DNA of 14,600 nucleotides from Cudoniella acicularis (GCA_013054445.1 JAAMPI010001425.1:1-14600), one strand, 5' to 3'. Shown: positions 1 through 9,466, counted from the first letter of the stretch. Numbers and translations: made by a program. Notes: generated by a model from the sequence alone, not told the origin.

Positions 1-2
1 GG

Positions 3-155
3 GAAAGGCAGCCTACAAATGAGGCTGAAATGCAAGCTGTAGTACAGGAGGAATGGGATAAAATCCCACAAGAATGGATTAATGGGTTAATTGAGAAGCA
101 AGAGTATTGGGTTCATGATTTAGTTAAGCGTTCTGGGTGGTCTATAGGTAATTAA
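3..155 (+). mobile_element. 3' end of a Tc1/mariner-type (DDE) transposase gene
   Basis: The frame is open from base 3 to a TAA at 153-155 and gives about 50 residues. They contain EAEMQAVVQEEWDKIPQEWI, then LIEKQEYWVHDLVKRSGWS and the end IGN. This matches the C-terminal tail of fungal Tc1-like DDE transposases, where the stretch after the last catalytic residue reads roughly 'aWd.I....i..Li..m..R...Vi...GwsT.'. Family assignment is from memory of that tail. The catalytic DDE residues would lie left of the window. The fragment is rich in CA and TG dinucleotides, so it has not been RIP-mutated, unlike the block at the right end. I could not identify the element's right terminal inverted repeat in 156-407. 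Whether the element is complete upstream cannot be judged. Confidence 0.75.
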
Positions 156-407
156 TTAATAGATTATATTGTTGATGCCCTGAACGCACGGACTTCTGTC
201 AGTAGGTTCGTAAGCAGGAAATGCCTACTGGAGCTCTTTGGTGAGATTTCGATTCCACTTCTATTTCTCAATTGACAATAATCAATCTTTCATGTCACTG
301 CAAAAACCGCGAAACCAGGTGTAGAAACCCTTCTCCAAACCCCATCGCCAAACACCACCTCACCAACTTGCCGTCATCCAGCAGTTTCCCAATCACACAA
401 CCAAACG
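156..407. other. Spacer between transposase fragment and small gene; short hairpin
   Basis: This stretch holds the presumed 3' end of the Tc1-like element and the promoter and 5' leader of the next gene. A 7-base inverted repeat, CAGTAGG at 200-206 and CCTACTG at 224-230, flanks a 17-base loop. A CCAAT string lies at 388-392, too close to the ATG to be read confidently as a CCAAT box. I see no convincing TATA box and no transposon terminal repeat. Confidence 0.4.
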
Positions 408-952
408 ATGTCCCACCAACCCTCCACGGCCGAAAGCCTCAAAAACAGTGCCTCAAATGCCTACTCGGCCGTAGTTAACACAGTCGTGCCTTCATCCTCC
501 TCCCAAAACACCGGCGAAGACTACGATCCCAACAAAAACGCAGCCAATTTCGCGAAAGATACACATGGCAATACTTTCAAGAAGGGCGATTACAAGGATC
601 AATTGAATCAAGCTGCGCATGGGGGGACGAAACAACCGGAGAAGGGAGAGAGTTATGTTGAGAAGGGTATGGTTTTCCCGCTTTCCACTATAAGATAGAG
701 CTTTGGAATTGGTAGTGGGATGTAGGGACGGAAAACGGAAACAGAAAGCTAACTGTGCAAGCGTGCTCATATATTCCCGGCGTCAGCTCATTACAACAAG
801 CTGCTTTCGAACAAGGGGAACCGAATAACGAGCCGAAGCTTGATGGACCGCCAAATAGACTAGATCATGATGTGCAGGTTGAGCAATTTCTGAGGAAGCA
901 ATATCACAGTAGGAGTGGCGATGGGATGCCGAATCCTGGTGATAAAAGTTAA
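408..952 (+). CDS. Uncharacterised small hydrophilic protein, two exons, 149 aa
   Basis: Exons 408-666 and 762-952, joined in frame. The 95-base intron 667-761 begins GTATGG, has branch point GCTAAC at 748-753 and ends CAAG. Splicing joins SYVEK to ACSYIPGV and restores one frame of 149 residues ending at TAA 950-952. The product is Ser/Asn/Gln-rich and charged, with no signal peptide or membrane segment. It has three recognisable blocks: FAKDTHGNTFKKGDYKDQLN (about residues 47-66), KGESYVEKACSYIPGV (about 77-92), and GPPNRLDHDVQVEQFLRKQY near the C-terminus. Similar short hypothetical proteins with an 'A.GN.FKKGD.K.QL..AA.GG' block occur in other filamentous ascomycetes, from memory. I know of no function. 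It converges on the cotransporter gene with 333 bases between the stop codons. A later acceptor at 785-786 would break the frame, which supports the chosen one. Confidence 0.72.
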
Positions 953-1285
953 GTGCAGGAGTGCTGCCATAACGCTGGATGCCGGGGGCTGTAAATATTG
1001 GGATATAACGGGCTAAAATGGGGAAATGGGGAAATGGGGATTAGATGTAAAATATGAAGCAACTTATAATAAAGGGTCTGGTAGAATAGGATTCCCATTC
1101 GGTGTATTACTGTACGAGTTACCAGAAGGAACCGAAAGGTTAACTATATACTTGAACTTCTAAGATATGTACGGCCTACAGTATTCACAAACAACAAATC
1201 AATGCCAACACTGAGTTATCCAATCTCGACCACCCAGAGAACATCGCCATATGTACGTTTTCCCCATGAAACCTAATTTCCTTAC
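953..1285. other. Convergent intergenic region with shared 3' flanks
   Basis: This separates the stop codons of two converging genes and must hold both 3' untranslated regions and polyadenylation signals. It contains the tandem octamer noted separately at 1016-1039. I see no ORF worth calling, no tRNA and no other structure. Confidence 0.6.
1016..1039 (+). repeat. Tandem octamer AAATGGGG x3
   Basis: Three exact copies of AAATGGGG stand head to tail in the convergent 3' region. This is a minisatellite-like short tract, probably a replication-slippage product. It is useful as a length-polymorphism marker but carries no evident function. Confidence 0.85.
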
Positions 1286-4200
1286 CTACAAACTCATGGT
1301 AACTGTCATGCTATTACTATGCACCAGCAACACAGGTGGACAACCCTTACACAATACCTCCAAATCCCCAAGATAACTTGCACTAGCCTCCAAACTTTTA
1401 CATGTTCCCTCTATTGGACTTGGGAGTGTCGTAAACATTACAGCCGTTTTGTTACTATACTGTCTCATTAATTCATTCAATATTAAGTGCTGTGCTCGAC
1501 AAGGCAGGTCATTGAAAGAAAGTGGTAAGCTTTGGGTCGAGTATGTGGACCCCCGCCGAGAGTTCACTGGGCGGGTTTCGGGTTCGGACACTTCGGAGAT
1601 GTGGTCGGGCAAGTTGGAGGAAGACTGGTATGCAGATGGCAGATGTCGTTGCCGACGTGGCGGAGGGGAAGGCGTGTCTGTGAACATAATGCTAGGTCCT
1701 GGGCCATCCTCGGTGGCTACACGAGTTATCGGGACCGGTTTGCTAGAGAACTTGGGCATGGAAGCATGACGGGACAGGCTCGGGGGTTCAGAGCGTCCTG
1801 AGGTTGGTCGATTGGTATTTTCAGGTTGGACAATGTGGGACTCTTGCTGGGAGGCAGGTCTGCTTCCGGAGGCTTCGGACTCTTCTCTGAGAGATGTGGT
1901 CAAATTTGAGACCGAGGATAGTTTTCGGCTCCGACCTTCGGATTCTGCTAGCAAACTCGGGGCCGAAGTTGATGATATATTGCCAGAAATTTCGCGAGGT
2001 GAACCCGAAGATTTTCTCGGAGTGTTTTCGGGAATTTTGATCTCCTTTTCGCCTGTCGACTTCTTTGAAGGGGGTGGACCTCTCATGCTGTCGCCGTGGC
2101 TCCTCCTTCGGACAATTTTTGCAGAGGGACTATGCAATGGCGAGTCGCTCTCGGACTGAAAATTGTCTATATCTCCTTCACTTGCAGCGCTTTCTCTAGC
2201 ATCACTATTGTACTCTAGATCATCGTCGTTGATAACCTCCGAGTCGCTTTCCTCTGCCAAATCGCTACCAGAATCCTCACTAGCACTTCCGTGGCTTGCA
2301 TGATCTCGAAGTATATTTGGTGATAAACGATGTGTGCGCATACCAAGGTTGACTCCTAATTTGGATATTCCGCTCATAGTGTGCCTTCTTTTCGGTTTCT
2401 TTAATAGTCTCCGAAGCCCGAGGAAGCGCTTGGTAGGGGGCCCTTGATGAAAAGAAGAAGGCCAAAGAGACCCAGTGAAAATATTGGCGATTTCGGCAAG
2501 ATCCTCGGTCGCGGAAGTCCCGCCTCGGTTTCCTCGCAGCCTTTGGATTTCATCCCACCACACCTGGCCTTTCAAACATTCTTCAACTTCCTCTTCATGC
2601 TCTTTGCCTGAAGTGGCCCCATTGACAACGATTTCATAGGTAGGTAGATCTCCAGATGCAAGCCACAAGACAAGAACTTCGGCCTCGATTCGTAATTTTT
2701 CGAGAAGAGATTTAACTCTTCCACGCTCCTCCTCGACATCCGATTCGTATTCAACAAAAACGACAACCCTCAACTTATAGGCCTTTTTCCATGAAGGCAC
2801 GGTATTCAAAATCACACCGAGTTGCAGAATCAACGTATCTGTGGTTCAGTCATCAGTAAGGATAATCGAAAAATTAGGAAGTATCTAAGACTTACATGTA
2901 TCAAAATTCGTGGTGAGCACATTTTGCTTATTATTACCCTCTGCAGCGATCTCAGCTGACATTTGAATCGGCCAAAGGTCGATATATTTCTTTGTTCGTT
3001 CTCCCTTGGCGTGAGGAAATTCCAAATCTTGGAATCCTTTTGCAACCGCAACATTGATCTGCAATCTCAAGAGGAGATCTTCAAGCACAGTAACGTAACT
3101 CGTTACGCTCATCATATCCTCTGTTTTGCATGCGTCAGTTGGCAGTACGCCTTCCATTTTTGCATCCTTGCTGTCACGGCGAGGGCGTCTCCGGGGTATT
3201 TTTGGTTCTAGAGCTTCTCGTATACCGGCCGGTCTTAATAGCATTTCAGGAATATCAATTAGTGGCTGCTTTCTTCTGAGCTCGTCAAGATTATAGAAAC
3301 CCATTACTGCAATGTTGGGTCTCATCCCGCCCAATCCGCTAGACAGTAAGATGTTTCTAACACCCCATTCCAGACCTGGAGAGATAGCGATATTAACGAA
3401 TGCTTTGATCTTGGAGAAGTCGATGTATTTTGTCCATGCTGCTTGCTGACGTCTAGCCTCCGGTACAGAGCCACCAAAATCGTCCGTGACAATAACATGC
3501 CCCAATATGTACAATCCTCCTTTCTTCATAGAATTGCAAAATTGTATGAGTTTATATTGGCGACGGGGGTTGTTGACGAACAGCAGGATCTGCGGACGCC
3601 AGAACTTAACGTGCTCTTGCTTTAGTCGGAGGAGGTATTTCCGGACTTGGTGATAGATAAGGCTTTGTGAAACGTCGCCCCAAGACTTCGGCGGACTTGC
3701 GTAATGAATAATAAGGAATATAACAATGAGAATTCCCACGCAAGCTGTAGCATAAATTCCATCCACGAAAAACATGGCAGTTCCCGATACAATGGTACCC
3801 GCTAAAGCTGTTTGCCAATTAAAAAAATGGAATGAGGGCCGGAAGTTGGGGGCTGAGCTAATCTTAAGAAGGAAGCTAAAATCGAATTAGCACTGTAAAA
3901 GCCAGGAATATATAAAGGAGGTGAGAGCTGAGAGCTTCGGAGCCGTCTTGGGAGCCGTTGTCTTAGGAGCCGAGACGGCTTCCAGGCTCTCAGCTCTCAT
4001 ACCAAAAAGAAATAGCAAATTAGTATGAGAATAAGCCTTACCAAGCCAGATTCATCACAAGGAAAGTCATCTGGGATATGTTAGTCCCAGACTCCACATA
4101 ACCATCCTCTATTACAGATGCTTGACCGTATAGGACAACTTACTAGATAAGTCATGGTGACGAAAGACGCGATCTGATTAAGATTGCAGAGCATTGTAGC

Positions 4201-6206
4201 TTGGGCCACAATATAGGTCATAATAATCGCGTAGGTCGGTTCATCGCCCTTTTTCGTTCCTTGTCCGAAAATTGAAAATCCAGGTACGAGGTGATCTCTT
4301 GCCAAAGCTTGCAAAAGCTTCGCTGAACCAATGAAACCCATCAAAGTAGAGAAGAAAGAACTTGCGAATTCTCCAGCTAGAATAACCAGGCCTGAAATGT
4401 TGGTTTCCTGGATGACATTGGTATTCCTAACAAACGATGACCTGGTAATTGTTGCAGCCATGGCAAAGATAACGAGTGTATACAGAATAAAAGTTGTACC
4501 CAAGCCATATAGTGTTCCTTTGGGGATTGATTTGCTAGGATTTTTCAGATCTCCTGTCCAACGAATTAGCACTGTAAAAGTGAGAAATATACAAAGGAGT
4601 CGAGAGCTGTCATGGCTCCTCCGACATAAGTTCTACACCGCGTTAATGGCCATGCCCATAATAACCCGCACGAGCACGGTGATCCTCGCCTTTCGGACCA
4701 ACCAAACTCCTAGACCCCGGTGCGGCTACAAATCGAGAGTGCATTTGGCCATTAAAGCGGTGTAGGAGATAATGACAACCAGGAAAGGCTCCCCAGACAG
4801 CTCCCAGACTTTCGGCTCTCATGGAAAAGGAATAGAAAATTAGTGTGAAAATAAGCTTACCAGACATGCTGGCACCAGCAAATATGCCTCCTGTTGCAGG
4901 AAATAAAATCCCAAACAAATCTTGGAATGTCTCTTTCCCCTTCAATTGACTTCCGGCAGCGCCCCTGGTAAGTTGAGGTTTCATATTGCCCCGGAAAGTG
5001 GTCCAGCTGAGCCCAGTATATTCAATGCCCAATTTTCTGCTCTCGAATGGAGCAACTACAAGAGTAGAGAGGGGAATGCTGAGAGTAGCAATCAACAGTA
5101 TGACCAGCAATCCATTACTGGCACGAGCGAAGATCGAAGAACCAGCCAGGCAGATGGCAGTGCATATTACTAACACGATTGTCGACCACAGGTATAAATG
5201 CCAGTCGCTCTCTGGGAGAATATCCGACCAATTACCAGAAACAGAGCCGAAATTTAGTTTGATGCAGTCGATCAAGCCAACGGCATTCATTCCCGTGTTG
5301 AAAACAAATCCGAGGTAAAATACAACTCCTATGGAACCTCCAAATTCGGGGCCTAAAGATCTCGAGATCAGATAATATGCTCCTCCACCTCGAACAGTTC
5401 CATTGGATGCAATTGCGGACAGGGAGAATGTTGTAATGAGGTTAATTGCGTAGGAGGCAATTAACATGCCCATCATACCTAGGACGCCAGCTTGGCCTAG
5501 AATCAGTCAGTAACAGTCAAGTTTGTGTGCCAATAGCAGCGAGCGGGAAGCAATTGCTGATGTTTGCACCGCAATAGCACGAATTCTAGCATTGAGAAGC
5601 TAATTGAGGCCGCTTGATGTCTTTAACGGTCCACTTGAACTTGGGTAGACAAATCTGGTTGTCTGATTATGCGCAGCGAATGGACCGACCTAATAGAAAC
5701 CCGAATCTCAAAAACATGAGAATGCTAAGAACATTCAGGCAGGTTGGCACATAGACCCCAGAGAACATTCCCAACTTCTCACTGCCACCAACGGGTCGAG
5801 GACCGAGACCAGGCCTTAGGACAGAAGAATCTCCATTTGCTCTCTTGCTCTCGGCTTCATTATGCACTTGAATTGTTAAGGATTCCTCGCCCGCACTCGC
5901 AGATTGGGATTTCCGCCGGTCTGTGATTGAGCCCTTCCGCACATCTTGTGTATTGTAGCCATTTTCTTCGTCGTCTGAATGAAGGTGGAATATTCGCTTT
6001 GTAAGGGAATGTTTCCGAGGGGTAGGCGTCGACCCATTAGTTGCTGGTTCGTAAGGATTGGAGTCTGAAGGTCCTGAACTATCTTGGTAGTGCTCCAAAT
6101 TCGAAAAGCGGCGGTTTAATTCTCCAGCATCGTCTGTGGCAGTCCGAGATTGGAAATTGGAATGCTCGCGCGTGGACTTGGAAGGACGTTGGCCTAGACC
6201 GAGCAT
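1286..6206 (-). CDS. VHC1: SLC12 cation-chloride cotransporter (yeast Vhc1-like), six exons, 1374 aa
   Basis: Exons on the minus strand: 6206-5690, 5496-4861, 4553-4144, 4070-4042, 3875-2896, 2838-1286. They sum to 4125 bases, an exact 1374 codons plus stop. Introns are 193, 307, 73, 166 and 57 bases. About 150 cytosolic residues rich in Ser and charge precede the membrane core. TM1 reads [19 protein letters not shown] across the first splice. The SLC12 family motif [18 protein letters not shown] spans the second. Joining [15 protein letters not shown] and [18 protein letters not shown] across the next two restores the conserved core end. The C-terminal domain has a low-complexity Ser/Pro/Glu stretch (about 1040-1280) and a conserved tail [20 protein letters not shown]. 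The family moves K+ and Cl- (sometimes Na+) together; yeast Vhc1 does this at the vacuolar membrane. It is longer than the yeast protein (about 1120 aa). The ATG at 6206 is the first in its frame. The 307- and 166-base introns are copies of each other. The first donor is an unusual GTCGGT. Confidence 0.93.
3876..4041 (-). mobile_element. Introner-like element, copy B (whole intron 4 of the cotransporter gene)
   Basis: The intron runs GTAAGG (4041) to TTTTAG (3876), 166 bases. Read on the minus strand it starts GTAAGGCTTATTCTCATACT and ends CTTTTACAGTGCTAATTCG plus ATTTTAG. TGCTAAT is the likely branch site. The intron at 4554-4860 has near-identical start and end blocks in the same order, while their exon flanks are unrelated. 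The interior is a long imperfect hairpin: TGAGAGCTGAGAGC at 3922-3935 pairs perfectly with 3986-3999, and GGAGCC/GGCTTCC-type sequences extend the stem inward. Repeated near-identical introns with strong hairpins are how introner-like elements were described in Dothideomycetes. The assignment here is inference from two copies. Confidence 0.72.
3922..3999. repeat. Perfect 14-bp inverted repeat forming the intron hairpin
   Basis: Arms 3922-3935 (TGAGAGCTGAGAGC) and 3986-3999 (its exact complement) enclose 50 bases. Inside, GGAGCCGTCTTGGGAGCC (about 3939-3956) partly pairs with GGAGCCGAGACGGCTTCC (about 3966-3983). The transcript should therefore fold into one long stem between the 5' splice site and the branch point, bringing the two closer. 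Confidence 0.8.
4554..4860 (-). mobile_element. Introner-like element, copy A (whole intron 2 of the cotransporter gene), interrupted by a MITE
   Basis: The intron runs GTAAGC (4860) to GGACAG (4554), 307 bases. On the minus strand it starts GTAAGCTTATTTTCACACTA, aligned base for base with copy B except for one indel and scattered changes. The match continues through CTATT...ATGAGAGC...AGCTGTCTGGGGAGCC. It ends CTTTTACAGTGCTAATTCG, identical over 19 bases to copy B, followed by the unrelated TTGGACAG. Splicing joins MSG to DLKNP in the conserved transporter motif, so the borders are secure. Removing the nested element at 4636-4762 and one TA leaves 178 bases, close to the 166 of copy B. Confidence 0.72.
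4636..4762. mobile_element. MITE with 17-bp terminal inverted repeats and TA target duplication
   Basis: The left end CACCGCGTTAATGGCCA (4636-4652) and the right end TGGCCATTAAAGCGGTG (4746-4762) are inverted copies with one mismatch. TA stands on both sides (4634-4635 and 4763-4764), which fits a Tc1/mariner-type target duplication. The symmetry also includes an outer C/G pair, so the repeat could instead be read as 20 bp starting CTACACC with no duplication. The 127-base body has no ORF of note, so it would be non-autonomous. It lies wholly within the copy A introner and accounts for that intron's extra length. I do not recognise the family. Confidence 0.7.
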
Positions 6207-7019
6207 GTTTCTATATGAAAAACGTAGAACTATCACGAACACCCCAGGACCGGAGCAATCTCAATTTGTGTTAAGAACGTCGTTGGCTGCCAAGCAGCAT
6301 TGTGGAGTTCCAGGATTGCCCTTCAGAAGCGTGGTGGACGACTCAGGACGAGTTTGGAGTTTCTTCACGCGTCCTGCTGCTAGCTCTGCATGCTAGACGT
6401 CATGTGGGACAGCTTCGGCTGGAAAACCTTGAGAAGACTTTTCAAGGTCAGCAGCCGTGCTCCAATACTTTAAAAAGTATTGAATGACAGATTAAAAAAT
6501 GACAAGAGGGCCAGAGGTAAGGGGAAGAAGCTACGAAGAGCGGGAATTGACGGTATACATCAAATAAAATAGCGCAGGCCCCCACAAGATGACCCAGACA
6601 CAAGGCCTATACTGTGGCTTCGTCCCTACGAGGCAAGAAATTAGCCCGAGGCCTGCAAAAACCCCGCGCTGATTGGTTGTTAAGGCCAGGTCCCCTGGAC
6701 GATCACGGGACGGCTGTTGACAGGGTTGGAGAACCTGTGATGAAAGCTCAAGACCCTTCACAAGCTGCTTCGTAGATCAGCTCACATCACTTCATCTCTT
6801 CTCTCTTAGCAAATTCACTTCGAAAGTCTGCAGTTCTGCAGCCCGCTGTATGTGATCCCAGTGATTCACAGCCCACACCAAGATTCACGTCTTCACCCGC
6901 ACCTGCTAACTTGCGGCCGGATATAGTTACTTTTTCCTTTTCACCAGCCACGATAATGAGATAAGGCAGCTTCTTCTGTCCTGCGACAGCCATCTCGCCC
7001 AGACGCATTAAAGACGACC
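6207..7019. promoter_or_regulatory. Shared divergent promoter region of the two transporter genes
   Basis: These 813 bases lie between two start codons pointing away from each other, so they hold both promoters and both 5' leaders. A 20-base dyad at 6463-6482 (CAATACTTT / AAAGTATTG arms around AA) sits near the left third. An ACGCGT string at 6367-6372 and an ACGTCA half-site at 6397-6402 are short enough to be chance. No clear TATA box is visible. Open frames here are short and show no recognisable protein. A 5'-UTR intron cannot be excluded. Confidence 0.6.
6463..6482. repeat. Dyad-symmetric site CAATACTTT-AA-AAAGTATTG
   Basis: The 9-base arms are exact complements around a two-base centre, in the divergent promoter. 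Such a dyad could bind a dimeric regulator, but its AT-rich make-up means chance is not excluded. I do not recognise it as a known fungal factor site. Confidence 0.5.
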
Positions 7020-9466
7020 ATGGCGGCCCCTCAAGATGGCGCTTCTTCCTCTCGACCTCTGCCAGTACCAATGTCGTCCTCTCCAGGCTCCTTCAGAGGA
7101 CGCTCCTCTGGCAGTCCTGTTCCTAGAGCAGCATCAACAGCACGACTTGCCTCTCCCGTACCTTCGCACACCATAGGCACACCACCAGTTCGTCAAATAC
7201 CTACACCCAACCAAGTGGGAAATGATGCACATCAGCCTGGGAGTTTAACTCCCCTCGCAGGGCCAGCACCCCACTCTTCCTTACCTGGGCCTGGCATTTC
7301 CGCTCTCGCAGCAGCTTTGTCGGACTCATTTGGGCATACACCACCTAAATTCGGTACTCCTCCTCTTCGACCACTATCCCCATCTACTGCTGCCCACCAG
7401 ATACATCATACATCAGGATCGGGGTCCCAGAGCAATTATGGGTCGTTTGACGCCAGAGGGCGGTCGGTACAAGGCGGAACTGGGTGGGCTGGGCCGAACG
7501 CATATGAAGATCCAGAAATTGTAAAACGACATCTAGTTCAGCCTTCGGAAACAACACAATCAACAGATACCCATCAAGATGGGATCTTTGGGCAGCCAAT
7601 GTCGCTTCGGGGCGGTTCCCCTGCTGGTAAAGCCAAGCAAGCCAGCGATCATGTAGCACCTGGGCTAGACGACGACGAATTTTCGAGTTTGCGACTTCAG
7701 GGAGGAGATATTACCAGACCAATATACAAGTGGACAGAGGAAGCGCAGGCCAGAGCCCATGGCCGTGGGAAAGGTCAAAGAAGCATGAGCTTCAACTTGT
7801 CTCGACCATATCCCGAGGATGAAACCCTAAACATAGAGTCCATCAAAGTGCCCGGTGGCTTTCGTCGAAATTTTCTTCGGCGCGCAGCTGGAAGCCCAGG
7901 CCCCGAAAGCGAGGACGGCGTTGATTCCGAGGAAGGTGTTGGACTGGCTTCGAGACGCAGACAGGGTCCAAAGATGCTGACAAACAACTTTATCGAATTC
8001 TTGACAATATACGGGCATTTTGCGGGTGAAGAGTTGGAGGAAGACGACGAAGTCCTGGAGCCGGATGAATACTTCTCGTCGGATTTGTTCGAGGCAGGAG
8101 AAGAGGGAAGCGAGTCGGAGAGAGAACCTATGGAAGATAGTGCTCTTTTAACACCTGGTCGACGAAAGCGAAAGCGCAAAGATCGCCATGTCGCCGGTAC
8201 CATTGGCCCTACGGGAGCCTTGCTCTTGCTTCTAAAATCATTCGTTGGCACAGGAGTACTTTTCCTCCCCAAGGCATACCTCAATGGAGGAATGCTCTTC
8301 AGCAATTTGGTACTAGTCTTCGTTGCTGCGTTAAGTTATTACTGTTTTGTGCTATTGGTCAACACCCGCCTAAAAGTCGACGGCTCTTTCGGAGACATCG
8401 GTGGTATCCTCTATGGCCGATGGATGCGAAACACGATTCTTTTCTCAATTGTGATCAGTCAAATTGGGTTCGTGGCCGCCTACATAGTTTTCACATCTGA
8501 GAACCTTCAAGCGTTTATTCTTGCGGTCTCCAATTGCAAAACTCATATCGACATTCAATGGCTGATTCTGATGCAAATGGCGATATTTCTACCATTCTCG
8601 CTGCTACGAGACATCAGCAAGCTTGGATTCACAGCATTGATTGCCGATCTTTTTATCCTCATCGGCCTCATCTACCTCTACTATTATGATATCCTCACAA
8701 TCGTGAATCAACATGGTGTGGCTGATATCGTCAACTTCAACCCAAAGGATTGGACTTTATTTATCGGAACTGCCATCTTTACCTTTGAGGGTATTGGCTT
8801 GATCATTCCGATCCAAGAGTCGATGAAAAACCCAAAGAAGTTTCCTGGGGTCCTTGCTCTAATGATGATCATTATTTCTGTGGTATTCATATCAATGGGA
8901 GCGTTGTCTTACGCCGCCTATGGATCTGCCACCGAGACCGTGGTCATCCTCAACATGCCTCAGGACTCGAAGGTTGTCAACGGTGTTCAGTTTCTTTACT
9001 CTGTTGCTATCCTGCTATCCACGCCGCTTCAGATATTCCCCGCAATCAGAATTACGGAGAACGAACTCTTCACTCGAAGTGGAAAGTACAATCCTTTCAT
9101 CAAATGGCAGAAAAATGTTTTCCGATTCTTTGTTGTGATGCTTTGCGCCGCTATTGCATGGATTGGAGCCAATGATCTTGATAAATTCGTGTCAGTCGTA
9201 GGCAGTTTTGCTTGCGTGCCACTCGTCTATATCTATCCAGTAAGCATTTCACCCTCTCCAATGATTAGTACTAACTTTTCCAGCCAATGCTCCACATGCG
9301 CGGCGTCGCAAAGACCAACTTCCGAAAAGCAGCAGATGTACTTCTCTGTGTTTTCGGGCTCATAGTCATGGGCTACACCACCGCACTTACCCTCGCCAGT
9401 TGGGCTAGCGGTGACCAAGAAGCCAAGCTCCCCAGTTATTGCGAGAAGAAAAGATTAGGAATATAA
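7020..9466 (+). CDS. AVT3: Vacuolar amino-acid transporter, Avt3/Avt4-like (AAAP family), 800 aa
   Basis: Exons 7020-9239 and 9284-9466. The 44-base intron starts GTAAGC, has branch point ACTAAC and ends CCAG; splicing gives YIYP-PMLHMRGVA, the expected end of the family, and a stop at 9464-9466. Residues 1 to about 390 are hydrophilic and low in complexity: Ser/Pro-rich at first, then acidic (EELEEDDEVLEPDEYF), ending with the basic run GRRKRKRKDRH. The membrane core begins GTIGPTGALLLLLKSFVGTG, the conserved first helix of the SLC36/AVT group. Later landmarks are FTFEGIGLIIPIQESMKNP and LSTPLQIFPAIRI; about eleven helices are visible. Yeast Avt3 and Avt4 export amino acids from the vacuole, and length and the long cytosolic N-terminus agree with them. 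Avt3 versus Avt4 cannot be decided here. It is transcribed divergently from the vacuolar-type cotransporter gene. Confidence 0.92.

Noticed and set aside
272..478. Plus-strand ORF of 68 codons overlapping the small gene start
   Set aside because: It is out of frame with the supported two-exon gene, and its translation looks like a 5' leader read through.
1449..2159. Plus-strand ORFs of 106 and 115 codons opposite the cotransporter C-terminus
   Set aside because: They are antisense to a clear coding exon, with no recognisable motif; Ser/Pro/Glu-rich coding often leaves open frames on the other strand.
4331..4765. Plus-strand ORF of 144 codons across introner copy A
   Set aside because: It runs through exon, intron and MITE on the opposite strand without any recognisable product.
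7775..8305. Minus-strand ORF of 176 codons
   Set aside because: It is antisense to the acidic and first-helix region of the amino-acid transporter and has a low-complexity, Ser-rich translation. It is a shadow frame.
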